This document shows positions 6,889 through 15,007 of a stretch of DNA of 18,962 bases, piece after piece; position 1 is the stretch's first letter, and every line of letters begins with the position of its first letter. This DNA is from Novosphingobium sp. UBA1948 (GTDB lineage Bacteria; Pseudomonadota; Alphaproteobacteria; Sphingomonadales; Sphingomonadaceae). Where the stretch lies: NCBI GenBank assembly GCA_002336765.1, contig DDES01000061.1:658-19619 (forward strand), given 5' to 3'. The notes beneath the pieces are model-generated. The model saw only the letters and a program-made list of their open reading frames with translations, made no database searches and had not been told where the DNA came from. The position numbers and the translations under genes were made by a program.

Positions 6889-8041
6889 GTGGGCCCTCCA
6901 GAACGCGAACCGCCTCGCCTTCCTGCAATGAGTCGGGCGGGCTGTCGATCACCCTCGTTCCCGCCGCAAGGCCAGCGCTGATTTCCACGCTACTGCCCTG
7001 ATCGCGTGCGATACGAACCGGCACGAAATGCACATGCCCGTTGCCGTCCACGGTGGCGACTTTGGTGCCGCCGGTTCGCAGGATGAGGGCACTGGCTGGC
7101 AGGCTCATGCTGCCTGCGACCGTCGGCAGGTCGAAGGCGACCTGAACAAAGCCACCGGGCCTCAGACTTCCATCGGCATTGTCGGCGGAGAGCTGGACCT
7201 GCAATGCGCCGGTCTGGGGATTGACGGCTCCCGATTGGTCGGTCAGCTGCGCGGTGAAGTGGCGCCCCGGCCAAGCTGGCACTGTTAGCGTTGCGGTCAT
7301 GCCCTTGTGGATCTCGGGGGCATATTGCTGGGGCAGGCTGACGTAAATGCGCAACTTGTGATCATCGGCCAGCGCGAACATCGGGGTCTGGTTGGAGGCG
7401 CCCGGTCCAACCAGATCGCCGATATCGGCATTGCGCAGTGTTACCACCCCGCTGAAAGGCGCGCGCAGTGTGGCCAAGCTCTTCATGGCCTGCAAACGTC
7501 CGAGACTGGCCTCCGCTTCACGCACAGCGGCCAAATGGGTGGCGGCATTGGCGTTTTTTTCGTCTACTTCCTGCTGCGAAACAGAATGGCTGATGAGCAG
7601 GTCGTTCCAGCGCGCGGCGGTCGTGCGGGCCAGCATGGCCTCGGCGCGCATACGGGCTAGCGTGGCGCTGGCCTGAATGATCTGCTGGTCAAGCTCGGGT
7701 GTGTCGATGCTGCCCAGCGCCTCGCCAGCGCGGACGCGGGCGCCTATGTCGGCATGCCACGCCCTTACATAGCCGGAAACGCGGGCGAACAGACGGGCCG
7801 AGGTCCAGGCCTCGATGGTGCCGGGCTGCACGAGTTCCTCATGGCCTTGCAGGGGCTTGGGGCTGATCAGTCGCACCGTGGGTATGGCTTGTGCCACGCT
7901 CCACTGGCTAGCTTGCGAGCTTTCACGAGCGCGGGAGAGGGTGCCGGCGAGCACTACGGTGATCGCGACCAGACCGGCCGCAATGCCCGCCGACCGCAGG
8001 CCCCGGGGGGCGGTGGCCTGCGAAGGGGAAATGTCATGCAT
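6881..8041 (-). CDS. RND efflux periplasmic adaptor (membrane fusion protein)
   Basis: A 386-residue HlyD/AcrA-type adaptor linking the inner-membrane pump to the outer-membrane channel. A single N-terminal membrane anchor lies at about residues 15-35 with no lipobox. The lipoyl half-motif ARVSGYVRAWHADIGARVRAG and SIDTPELDQQI precedes an alpha-helical hairpin (about 115-180). The second half-motif is TLRAPFSGVVTLRNADIGD, followed by beta-barrel and membrane-proximal domains ending EGEAVRVLEG. Its ATG overlaps the stop of the pump gene by 8 bases (ATGCATGA), and its stop overlaps the next gene by 8 bases. Confidence 0.92.
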   Translation of the reverse strand: MHDISPSQATAPRGLRSAGIAAGLVAITVVLAGTLSRARESSQASQWSVAQAIPTVRLISPKPLQGHEELVQPGTIEAWTSARLFARVSGYVRAWHADIGARVRAGEALGSIDTPELDQQIIQASATLARMRAEAMLARTTAARWNDLLISHSVSQQEVDEKNANAATHLAAVREAEASLGRLQAMKSLATLRAPFSGVVTLRNADIGDLVGPGASNQTPMFALADDHKLRIYVSLPQQYAPEIHKGMTATLTVPAWPGRHFTAQLTDQSGAVNPQTGALQVQLSADNADGSLRPGGFVQVAFDLPTVAGSMSLPASALILRTGGTKVATVDGNGHVHFVPVRIARDQGSSVEISAGLAAGTRVIDSPPDSLQEGEAVRVLEGPHG

Positions 8042-11000
8042 GGGAGAGCTCCTTGTGGTCCCCGCGATGGATCAGGCTAAACACCACGGGCACGAAGATC
8101 AGCGTGGCAAGAGTTGCGAAAACCAGTCCGCCGATGACTGCACGTCCGAGCGGCGCGTTCTGTTCGCCGCCTTCGCCCAGCCCGAGGGCCATCGGCGCCA
8201 TGCCGATGATCATCGCCAGCGCCGTCATCAGTACCGGTCGAAATCGGGTTGATCCTGCCTCGAGCGCGGCCTGAAATGCATCGCCACAGGCGGCCAGCTG
8301 TTCGCGGGCGAAACTGACTACCAGCACCGAATTGGCGGTCGCCACGCCCATACACAGGATTGCGCCAGTCAATGCGGGCACCGACAGCGTGGTGCCGGTG
8401 GCAAAGAGCATCCATGCGATGCCAGCTAAAGCGGCAGGCAAGGCCGAGACAATCGCTGCCGGATCGGCCCAGCTCTGGAAATTTACGACGATGAGCAGAT
8501 AGATCAGCACGATGGCACCTGCCAATCCAAGGATCAGGCCGGTGAAAGCCGAATCCATCGTCTGCACCTGTCCGCGAAGCGTCACGCTGGCGCCCTTGGG
8601 CAGCTCGGCCCGTGTCTGGTCGATCACGTGCTGGATGTCGACGGCGACGGCCCCAAGATCGCGCGCCTGTGTGGCGGCATAGATGTCAAAGGCGGGTTGC
8701 ACGGCATAATGCGAGATAACACCCGCGCTTGGGCCGCGTTGGAGATTGCCCAACGCCCCCAATGTCTGGAACGAACCGCCAGCCCCGCTCACCGGCGTGT
8801 TCTGCAGCGCCGAGAAGCTGTCAGTCTGCCACAAAGGTGCTTGCACCACGATGGGATAGGATACGCCATTCTTCGGGTTGAGCCAGAACGTGGGGGCAAT
8901 CTGGCTTGATCCCGACAGATCCACCGAAAGCGAGCGGGTCACATCGTTTTCGGTGATCCCCAGCCGGTCGGCTTGCGCGCGGTCGATGTCTATGCCGATC
9001 TGCGGATAGTTGGAGGCTTGCTGAAGCCGCACGTCCACCACACCGCGCAGGCCGGTCATCCGTGCCACCAGCTTGCGGGCGTAGGCCTCGTTGGCCCTGA
9101 TATCGGGGCCCGTGACCATCACATCGATCGGAGCGGGCGCGCCGAAGTTCAGGATCTGGCTGACAATGTCGACCGGCAAAAAGGAAAAGCTGGTGCCGGG
9201 AAAGGCGGCGGGAAGCTCTGCCCGCAGGCGTCGCAGATGTTCCGCAGTGGGGCGATGGCCTTCTTTCAGCACCACGAGGATGTCACCGTCCTGCGGGCCG
9301 ATGCCACCCGTGTTGGAATAGGCGCGATTGATGCCTGATACCGGCAGGCCGATATTGTCGGTGATCGAGACGATTTCGCCAGGAGGCAAGGCGGCGTGAA
9401 TGCGTGCCTCGATATGGTCGAACTCAGCTGCTGTTTCCTCGATGCGGGTGCCAACGGGCGCGCGCACATGAATGCCGATCTGGCCGGTATCGACGGTGGG
9501 GAAGAAATTGCGCCCCAGAAAAGGCACCAACCCCATCGAGAGTGCAACAACCGCGGCAAAGCCGAGCAGAACCTGACGGCGATGCGCCAATGCGAAGGCC
9601 AGTACATCAACATACCAGCCACGCGCCGCTTCGAAGCGCTGCTCAAACCCGTGCTGGAAACGGCGCAGCGGGTTGTGGGTCCCCTGATGACCGATCACCG
9701 CATCGTGCTCGCGCATCTGCTCGGCGAGATATTCCGGCGCGTGGGCCCGCAAAAGATAGTTGCCCATGGTTGGCACCAGCGTGCGGCTGAGCACGAAAGA
9801 GGCGATCATGGCGAACACCACCGCCTTGGCCATCGGTGCGAACAGGAAGCCTGCGACGCCTGGCAGGAAAAACATCGGCACAAAGGCGATGCAGATGCAC
9901 AAAAGGCTGACCAGTGCGGGCTGCACAATCTGTTGTGCGCCATCAAGGATCGCATCCTGCACGCTCTTGCCCTGCTCGAGATGCCAGTTGATGTTCTCGA
10001 TGGTAACCGTGGCATCATCGACCAGAATGCCCACGGCAAGGCTGAGCCCCCCCAACGTCATGATGTTGAGCGTTTCCCCGCTGATCGCCAGCCCTGCAAC
10101 GGCAGCCAGAACCGCTAGCGGAATTGACGCCGCGATGATCACGGTTGATCGCCATGACCCCAGAAACAGCAGGATCATCAGGCTGGTCAGAACCGCTGCG
10201 ATCACACCTTCGCGCACCACGCCCGACACGGCGGCTTTGACAAACAAGGACTGGTCGGCCAGCGGACTGATCTTGAGATCGGAGGGCAGCGCGGCGGCCA
10301 GTCGGGGCAGTAGAGCCTTGACGCCATCGACAATCGCGATCGTGCTTGCCGAACCTGACTTGAGGATCGTCATCAGCACCGCGCGCCGTCCGTCGACCCG
10401 CACCACATTGCGCTGGGGCGGCGAACCGTCATGCACATGGGCAACGTCGCCAATGGTAATGGTTGTGCCGGCCACCGTTTTGATGGGCAGCTTGTTGAGG
10501 TCGTCGATCGCCGAAGGGCTGTTGTTCAGACGCACATTATATTCGAAACTGCCGATGCGGGCTGTGCCTGCTGGCACGATCTGGTTTTGCGCGGCCAGCG
10601 CCAGCCCCACATCGGCGGCGGACAGATGATGCGCCTGCAAGGCAGCGGGATCGAGGTCGATCTGGATCTGTCGCTCGCGCCCGCCATAGGGCGAGGGCAC
10701 CGCCGAGCCTTGCACTTGCGCCAGTGCGGGGCGGATGGCGTTCTGGCCCAGGTCGAAGATTTTCTGCTCACCCAGGCTCGGCGATGAGAGAGCCAATTGC
10801 AGGATCGGTACAGTCGAGGCGTTATAATTGAGGATGAGCGGGGGCGTGATGCCCGGTGGCATCTGCTTGAGCACGGTCTGTGACATGGATGTGACCTGCG
10901 CCGTAGCGGTGCGGATATCGACGCCGGGGTGAAAGAAGATTTTGACAATGCCGATACCAGCCAGCGACTGGCTCTCGATATGGTCGATGTCACCCACAGT

Positions 11001-11222
11001 TGAGGAAAGCTGGCGCTCATAATAATACACCACGCGGCCCGACATGTCTTCGGGCGGCAGCCCACGGTAGGTCCATACCGCCGCAATCACCGGCATGCGA
11101 ATGTCGGGAAAGATGTCGGTAGGTGAGCGCAGCCATGCAATCGAGCCACCCAAAACAATCAAGATGGCCATCACCATGAACGTGTAAGGCTTGCCCAAGG
11201 CAATTTTGACAAGGTGAAGCAT
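8034..11222 (-). CDS. RND-family inner-membrane efflux transporter
   Basis: A 1062-residue resistance-nodulation-division pump with the normal duplicated architecture: TM1 near residues 13-30, a periplasmic porter domain, TM2-6 around 340-480, a second porter domain from about 565, and TM8-12 to the C-terminus. The transmembrane-4 motif GILVDDATVTIENI keeps both Asp residues (402 and 403) used in proton relay. In TM10 the position of the AcrB relay lysine reads GVATANSVLVVSFARE, so the Lys is replaced by Ala (about residue 963). The porter start FPDIRMPVIAAVWTYRGLPP places it near HAE/multidrug-type pumps rather than heavy-metal ones; the substrate is unknown. ATG 11222 has an AGGA-type ribosome site. 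A 110-base gap separates it from the histidine kinase, so it may have its own promoter. Confidence 0.93.
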   Translation of the reverse strand: MLHLVKIALGKPYTFMVMAILIVLGGSIAWLRSPTDIFPDIRMPVIAAVWTYRGLPPEDMSGRVVYYYERQLSSTVGDIDHIESQSLAGIGIVKIFFHPGVDIRTATAQVTSMSQTVLKQMPPGITPPLILNYNASTVPILQLALSSPSLGEQKIFDLGQNAIRPALAQVQGSAVPSPYGGRERQIQIDLDPAALQAHHLSAADVGLALAAQNQIVPAGTARIGSFEYNVRLNNSPSAIDDLNKLPIKTVAGTTITIGDVAHVHDGSPPQRNVVRVDGRRAVLMTILKSGSASTIAIVDGVKALLPRLAAALPSDLKISPLADQSLFVKAAVSGVVREGVIAAVLTSLMILLFLGSWRSTVIIAASIPLAVLAAVAGLAISGETLNIMTLGGLSLAVGILVDDATVTIENINWHLEQGKSVQDAILDGAQQIVQPALVSLLCICIAFVPMFFLPGVAGFLFAPMAKAVVFAMIASFVLSRTLVPTMGNYLLRAHAPEYLAEQMREHDAVIGHQGTHNPLRRFQHGFEQRFEAARGWYVDVLAFALAHRRQVLLGFAAVVALSMGLVPFLGRNFFPTVDTGQIGIHVRAPVGTRIEETAAEFDHIEARIHAALPPGEIVSITDNIGLPVSGINRAYSNTGGIGPQDGDILVVLKEGHRPTAEHLRRLRAELPAAFPGTSFSFLPVDIVSQILNFGAPAPIDVMVTGPDIRANEAYARKLVARMTGLRGVVDVRLQQASNYPQIGIDIDRAQADRLGITENDVTRSLSVDLSGSSQIAPTFWLNPKNGVSYPIVVQAPLWQTDSFSALQNTPVSGAGGSFQTLGALGNLQRGPSAGVISHYAVQPAFDIYAATQARDLGAVAVDIQHVIDQTRAELPKGASVTLRGQVQTMDSAFTGLILGLAGAIVLIYLLIVVNFQSWADPAAIVSALPAALAGIAWMLFATGTTLSVPALTGAILCMGVATANSVLVVSFAREQLAACGDAFQAALEAGSTRFRPVLMTALAMIIGMAPMALGLGEGGEQNAPLGRAVIGGLVFATLATLIFVPVVFSLIHRGDHKELSHA

Positions 11223-11249
11223 GCAGTGCCGATCCTGGTGTTTCTGACG

Positions 11250-11301
11250 TTTCGACGCTGTTCGCTGGTGCTGGCGTCAAGATGTCAGGTGCCTTTCGAC
11301 G
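11250..11301. promoter_or_regulatory. 8-bp direct repeat upstream of the RND pump, possible response-regulator site
   Basis: In the 110-base gap before the pump gene, TTTCGACG occurs at 11250-11257 and again at 11294-11301 in the same orientation. The 44-base period is close to four helical turns. Direct repeats are the usual target form of OmpR-family regulators, and one is encoded in the same operon. This is suggestive only. Confidence 0.35.
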
Positions 11302-11332
11302 GGGCGCGGCCTGCTTTCAAATGAATAGAATT

Positions 11333-12688
11333 TTAGGTTGGCGGAGCAGGCGGGATCGGCACCTGCAACCTCACCACAAGGCCGGGCCGTGCATCATCCA
11401 GTTCCAGCCCGAAGCCATGAAGATGGGCAATGGTTGCGACCAGACTGAGGCCTAGCCCCGAGCCGGGCGTCTGACGGCCGGAGGCGCCCCGATAGAAACT
11501 GCGCAGCACTGCGTCGCGCTCGACGGGCGGTATGCCCGGCCCTCTGTCGCTTACAGCGATCACCAGGTGTTGACTCCCGCGCTCGAGATCGAGCCGGATC
11601 TTGCCGCCTCGCGGTCCGAATTTGATCGCGTTGTCGACGAGATTTCCGATGGCTTCCACCAGCAAAGCCTCGTCGCCTTCGATCAACAGTCCGTAAAGCC
11701 CGCTCAGGGTGATTTGGCATTCGCGCTCTTCCGCCAGAGGCTCGTAAAGCTCGGCAGTTGTTGTCAGCAGCACCATTGGATCGAGCATTGCAAAGCCGGC
11801 GCGGCGACCGGCAGCTTCCAATTCTGCGATGCGTAACAACGCGTCAAACCTTGTCAGCACCATGTCGATTTCTTCCACCGCCCGTTCCACCGCCTCGGAC
11901 CGGTCCTCGATCAGCGTGAGGCCGAAGCGCAAGCGGGCCAACGGCGCGCGCAGGTCATGGGCGATTGCGTCTGTGGCGCCTTTGACTTGCCCCATCAGCC
12001 GCTCGATATCCTCCACCATGCCGTTGATCGTTTGAGACACTACGTCCAGTTCGTCGCCATGCCCGGTTTCCGGCATACGGTGCGCAAAATCGCCCGCAGC
12101 GATGCGTTTCGCGCCAAGGCGGATCATGCTGATCCGGCGCAATGTGGGCAGGCTCAGCATGATGGCCGCGGCCAAGGCTGCAACGATGACTACACTGCCC
12201 GTAACCAGCCACAGCAGCAGAATGCGTGCGCGGATATCGGCTAGCTGGCCCATATCTCTGGCAACCGCGATGGTTTGCCCGTCCGGCAGGCGCTTCACCA
12301 GCACGCGCAGGGTGACAGGACTGTCCAATCCCGCAGGCAGTTCGACCGGTTGACCGATGGGCAGGCGGCCATGCCAGCCCAGATTTCCTGCAATTCGATG
12401 GCCATCGGGGGCCAGCAGGGCAAAATAGTTCAAGCCGGATGCGCTTTGGGTCAGCGCCTCCCGCAGATGGCTGGCCCGCGTGGCCGTTGGCACAGTGCTC
12501 AGGCGTGCAACCTCGGTTGCGAGAACCTTGTCGCTGCGGAGCAGCAACTCCCGTTGGGTGAGGGTGTATGTCCAATACAGGATAGCGGCGACGGCGCCCA
12601 CAAACACCGCGCCCAAAGCCAGCACCAGTCGGAAGCTCGAACTGTGCCGCATGTCGGCGAGACGCAAGGCGGGAGGGCGTGGCAGCAC
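11333..12688 (-). CDS. Two-component sensor histidine kinase (HAMP, HisKA, HATPase)
   Basis: A 451-residue membrane kinase. Two membrane segments (about 20-40 and 157-180) enclose a periplasmic sensor of ~115 residues with no recognisable fold. HAMP follows (about 180-235). The phospho-acceptor is His244 in AIAHDLRAPLARLRF. The ATP-binding domain has an N-box (NLVDNAIKFGP, Asn353), G1 (DRGPGIP, 381-387) and G2 (GSGLGLSLV, 409-417), so it looks active. The start is unsure. GTG 12688 lies 4 bases after the response-regulator stop; the in-frame ATG at 12652 (MRHSSSFRLVLALG) gives a more typical N-terminus. Neither has a clear ribosome site. It is co-transcribed with the regulator and probably controls the downstream efflux genes. 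Confidence 0.9.
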   Translation of the reverse strand: MLPRPPALRLADMRHSSSFRLVLALGAVFVGAVAAILYWTYTLTQRELLLRSDKVLATEVARLSTVPTATRASHLREALTQSASGLNYFALLAPDGHRIAGNLGWHGRLPIGQPVELPAGLDSPVTLRVLVKRLPDGQTIAVARDMGQLADIRARILLLWLVTGSVVIVAALAAAIMLSLPTLRRISMIRLGAKRIAAGDFAHRMPETGHGDELDVVSQTINGMVEDIERLMGQVKGATDAIAHDLRAPLARLRFGLTLIEDRSEAVERAVEEIDMVLTRFDALLRIAELEAAGRRAGFAMLDPMVLLTTTAELYEPLAEERECQITLSGLYGLLIEGDEALLVEAIGNLVDNAIKFGPRGGKIRLDLERGSQHLVIAVSDRGPGIPPVERDAVLRSFYRGASGRQTPGSGLGLSLVATIAHLHGFGLELDDARPGLVVRLQVPIPPAPPT

Positions 12689-12692
12689 CCGT

Positions 12693-13370
12693 TCAGGCCG
12701 GATTGAGGCGATAACCTTCGCCCTTGATCGTTTCGATAGGAGGTTCCTGTCCGTCGCGTTCCAGTTTGCGACGCAATTTGCCTATGTGAACGTTGATAAG
12801 ATTGTCGGCGGGATCGAAGAAGTAGCCCCAGACCTGCTCGAAAATCATCTGCCGGCTCAGAACGCGGCCAGGGTGGCGCATGAAAAGCTCGAGCAGCCGA
12901 AATTCCTTCTGCAACAAGGCCACCGGCTCGCCCGCCAGCCACACCTTGCGCTTGATGAGGTCCATTTCGATTGTTCCCACCCGCAGGAAACCTTCGGTAG
13001 GATAATCAAGCCCACGCCGCGCCAGAACTTCCACGCGCATGGCCATCTCGTCGGGCGAGAAGGGTTTGACCAGATAGTCGTCTCCACCCGCGCGAAGGCC
13101 CGCTATCCGTTGGTCCACATCGCCCAGCGAGGATACCATCAGCACCGGCGTCATAACCTGTTCCGCACGCAATCGGGCGGCCAGCGCCATGCCATCCATG
13201 TCAGGCAGCATCCGGTCGAGTGTAATCACGTCGAACCGCGTACTATGGAGCAAGGCCAAAGCCTCGCGCCCTGAGCCGACGCAGGTGACCGCATGCCGAT
13301 CAGCGCGCAGACGATCCACAATCAGCGCCGCGACAGGCGCATCATCCTCGACCACCAGAACATGGCTCAT
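12693..13370 (-). CDS. OmpR/PhoB-family response regulator
   Basis: A 225-residue regulator. The receiver domain (1-115) has the acidic pocket Glu8/Asp9, phospho-acceptor Asp52 (ITLDRMLPDMDG), Ser80 in the switch position and Lys102 (YLVKPFSPDE). The C-terminal winged helix (about 130-225) has the PhoB-type features VALLQKEFRLLELFMRHPGR, then VHIGKLRRKLE and IETIKGEGYRL. I start it at ATG 13370 (MSHVLVVEDD) because AGGTGGA sits at the right distance upstream. An in-frame GTG three codons earlier (13379) is possible but lies inside that ribosome site. It is the first gene of the kinase/efflux run and is 41 bases downstream of the small secreted protein gene. Target promoters are not shown, but the direct repeat at 11250-11301 is a candidate. 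Confidence 0.92.
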   Translation of the reverse strand: MSHVLVVEDDAPVAALIVDRLRADRHAVTCVGSGREALALLHSTRFDVITLDRMLPDMDGMALAARLRAEQVMTPVLMVSSLGDVDQRIAGLRAGGDDYLVKPFSPDEMAMRVEVLARRGLDYPTEGFLRVGTIEMDLIKRKVWLAGEPVALLQKEFRLLELFMRHPGRVLSRQMIFEQVWGYFFDPADNLINVHIGKLRRKLERDGQEPPIETIKGEGYRLNPA

Positions 13371-13411
13371 GACTTCCACCTAAACCCGTTATCCGGAGCT
13401 GCCAAGCGCGA

Positions 13412-13825
13412 TCAGCGGCGGCTCCACTCCCGTTTCAGATCGACCTGTGCCACGCGTCCGTCCTGCAGGTTGACCGTAATGGTCCAGTCTACCATATCCA
13501 TCCATTCATCGCGTGTCTCGATGGCTTGGTAGGTGCACGCGATCCTGTCGCTGCCTTCGATGCAGCGGGCACCTGCTGTCTTCAGCACGGTGTAGGCAAA
13601 GTCGGCTGGAGACGCAGGGGGAATGGCCTGCCGAACTGCCTCGACCGCGGGGGCAAGGTCCGTGCTATCGGTGGCATGGGCATGCCATGTTGCATCGGCA
13701 GACCATAGGGGCGGATTACGGGGCATGGCGGCTTCAAGCGTCCGGAAATCCAGATCGGCCGCGTGACATTGTGTTGCCGTCGCCAACAGCGTGAGCGTGG
13801 ATATGACGGCAAGGTGCAACGACAT
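13412..13825 (-). CDS. Small secreted protein of unknown function
   Basis: A 137-residue protein with a Sec signal peptide (MSLHLAVISTLTLLATATQC, then HAAD) cleaved after about Ala22 or Ala23. The mature part is hydrophilic, with two Cys (88 and 97) that could form a disulfide in the periplasm and a C-terminal beta-like stretch (WTITVNLQDGRVAQVDLKREW). I do not recognise a family. The start is ATG 13825, with AAGGAG about ten bases upstream; an earlier in-frame ATG at 13849 would put charged residues before the signal peptide. It lies 87 bases downstream of the TsdA-like gene and 41 bases upstream of the response regulator, all on the same strand. It could be an accessory to either, for example a periplasmic partner of the sensor kinase. 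Confidence 0.65.
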   Translation of the reverse strand: MSLHLAVISTLTLLATATQCHAADLDFRTLEAAMPRNPPLWSADATWHAHATDSTDLAPAVEAVRQAIPPASPADFAYTVLKTAGARCIEGSDRIACTYQAIETRDEWMDMVDWTITVNLQDGRVAQVDLKREWSRR

Positions 13826-13912
13826 GGCGAGAGGACTCCTTCCCGCCATCGATCGTCATCAGCAAGGCCCGTCGCAAGTGAATTGGATTTTAGGAGCTTC
13901 CGGTAGTTGCCC

Positions 13913-14911
13913 TCAAGGCTGCATCGCCTTGATCGCGGCACGGATCGGGGGGAACGGGCCGAGCCGGTGCTGGAGCGGCGAAAACCTGTCAGCATAGGGG
14001 CCATAGGGTGCGTCCACCGGCTTTTCGCGCAGGTCGGGATAGTCTTTGGCCAGGCCTTGGCGCTGCGGCCGATTATGGGCCAGCACATAGGCCGCCACAT
14101 CCCACGCATCCTCCTCGTCCAGAACAGGGGCATCCCAGCTTGTGCCATGTGGCATATTGCTGCGGATGAAGCTTGCGGCCGTGGCCAGCCGGTTCATGCC
14201 CGCGCCGGTGTTGAAACTGTTCGCACCCCATAGCGGGGGGATGGCGTAGCCCTTGGCATCGCCTTTGAAACCGGCGCGCAGACCTTGACCATCGGCGCCA
14301 TGACAGGCTGCGCAAGAGGCGCGGTAGATCGCCACACCGCGCAACGGGTTTGCCGCACGAGGCAGGTCTGCCAAAGGGGCTGTTCCGCGCCCCGATGTGG
14401 CGCCACCCACCGGACGGCCCGTGCTCAGGAATTTGAGATAGGCCACAATCGCCACCATATCCGGCCCGCCCAAGGGCAGGGGCTTGCCATTCATGCTGCG
14501 CGTCATACAGCCATTGACGCGTTCCTCGATGGTGCCCACAGCGCCCGATCGCGCGCGATATTGCGGATAATCCGCAAAGGTGCCGATGAAGGGCAGGCCG
14601 AAACGCTTGGTGCCAGCCTCTATATGACAGCTTTGGCAATCGAGATTGTTGCCGGCAAAACGTCGCGCGGGATTGCGTACCTCTGGTCCAATCAAGGAGG
14701 ACGTGTTCGCCACCAGCGCATGCCCGCGCCGCACTGTGCGCCCCCATGCATTGTCGGGCAGGGCATCAAGGGCAGGGACCATCCAAACCTGCGGCGCCGA
14801 TGGCTGGGCATCGCTCCCGCCCGCTGCCACAGTGGACAAGCCCAGCGTCAAGAGCACTGCGACCAGCGTGGCTTGCCCTTTCCTCGTCGAACGATTGACG
14901 GCTCTACTCAA
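13913..14911 (-). CDS. tsdA: TsdA-like diheme cytochrome c, thiosulfate dehydrogenase
   Basis: A 332-residue exported diheme cytochrome. A Sec signal (hydrophobic about 14-30) precedes heme motifs CQSCH (92-96) and CAACH (200-204). The block GTIEERVNGCMTRSMNGKPLP is diagnostic of TsdA. Its Cys135 lies 43 residues after the first heme Cys, the same spacing as the heme-ligating Cys in Allochromatium TsdA (Cys53 to Cys96, from memory). TsdA joins two thiosulfates to tetrathionate in the periplasm and passes electrons to cytochromes. The second-heme ligand region reads IRSNMPHG: Met253 is kept, while the residue before it is Asn rather than the Lys of the Allochromatium enzyme, resembling the Campylobacter form. 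The start is a TTG at 14911 with GGAG ten bases upstream; no ATG gives a full signal peptide. It is divergent from the dsrE-like gene. Confidence 0.82.
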   Translation of the reverse strand: MSRAVNRSTRKGQATLVAVLLTLGLSTVAAGGSDAQPSAPQVWMVPALDALPDNAWGRTVRRGHALVANTSSLIGPEVRNPARRFAGNNLDCQSCHIEAGTKRFGLPFIGTFADYPQYRARSGAVGTIEERVNGCMTRSMNGKPLPLGGPDMVAIVAYLKFLSTGRPVGGATSGRGTAPLADLPRAANPLRGVAIYRASCAACHGADGQGLRAGFKGDAKGYAIPPLWGANSFNTGAGMNRLATAASFIRSNMPHGTSWDAPVLDEEDAWDVAAYVLAHNRPQRQGLAKDYPDLREKPVDAPYGPYADRFSPLQHRLGPFPPIRAAIKAMQP

Positions 14912-14935
14912 GAATCCCGCACTCCGGTGAAAGGA

Positions 14936-14963
14936 TTTATATTATCCATGACTAATATGACGA
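14936..14963 (-). promoter_or_regulatory. Operator-like inverted repeat over the tsdA promoter (shared tsdA/dsrE region)
   Basis: TTATATTA (14937-14944), 8 bases, then TAATATGA (14953-14960). The inner ATATTA/TAATAT arms are exact reverse complements. On the minus strand a promoter-like TCGTCA (14963-14958), N16, TATAAA (14941-14936) lies exactly across the repeat, so a bound protein would block tsdA transcription. The predicted transcript would start about 18 bases before the TTG. The dsrE-like start is 48 bases to the right, so the same site could act on both directions. It matches the site at 18850-18877 in left half-site, spacer length and register. Confidence 0.55.
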
Positions 14964-15007
14964 GAGGTGTTAGACAAGCCGCGATCACACAATGTGAAGG
15001 GCAATCT

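Noticed and set aside
9396..10629. Long plus-strand ORFs (240 and 289 residues) opposite the RND pump
   Set aside because: They are mirror frames of a high-GC gene with low-complexity, Arg/His/Ser-rich translations and no domain. The minus-strand pump is unambiguous.
12480..13274. 264-residue plus-strand ORF opposite the kinase and response regulator
   Set aside because: It is antisense to two well-defined conserved genes and has no recognisable domain.
14285..15007. Upstream extension of the DsrE-like frame to a 403-residue ORF
   Set aside because: The extension is antisense to the TsdA coding sequence. A ribosome site and signal peptide mark ATG 15008 as the start.
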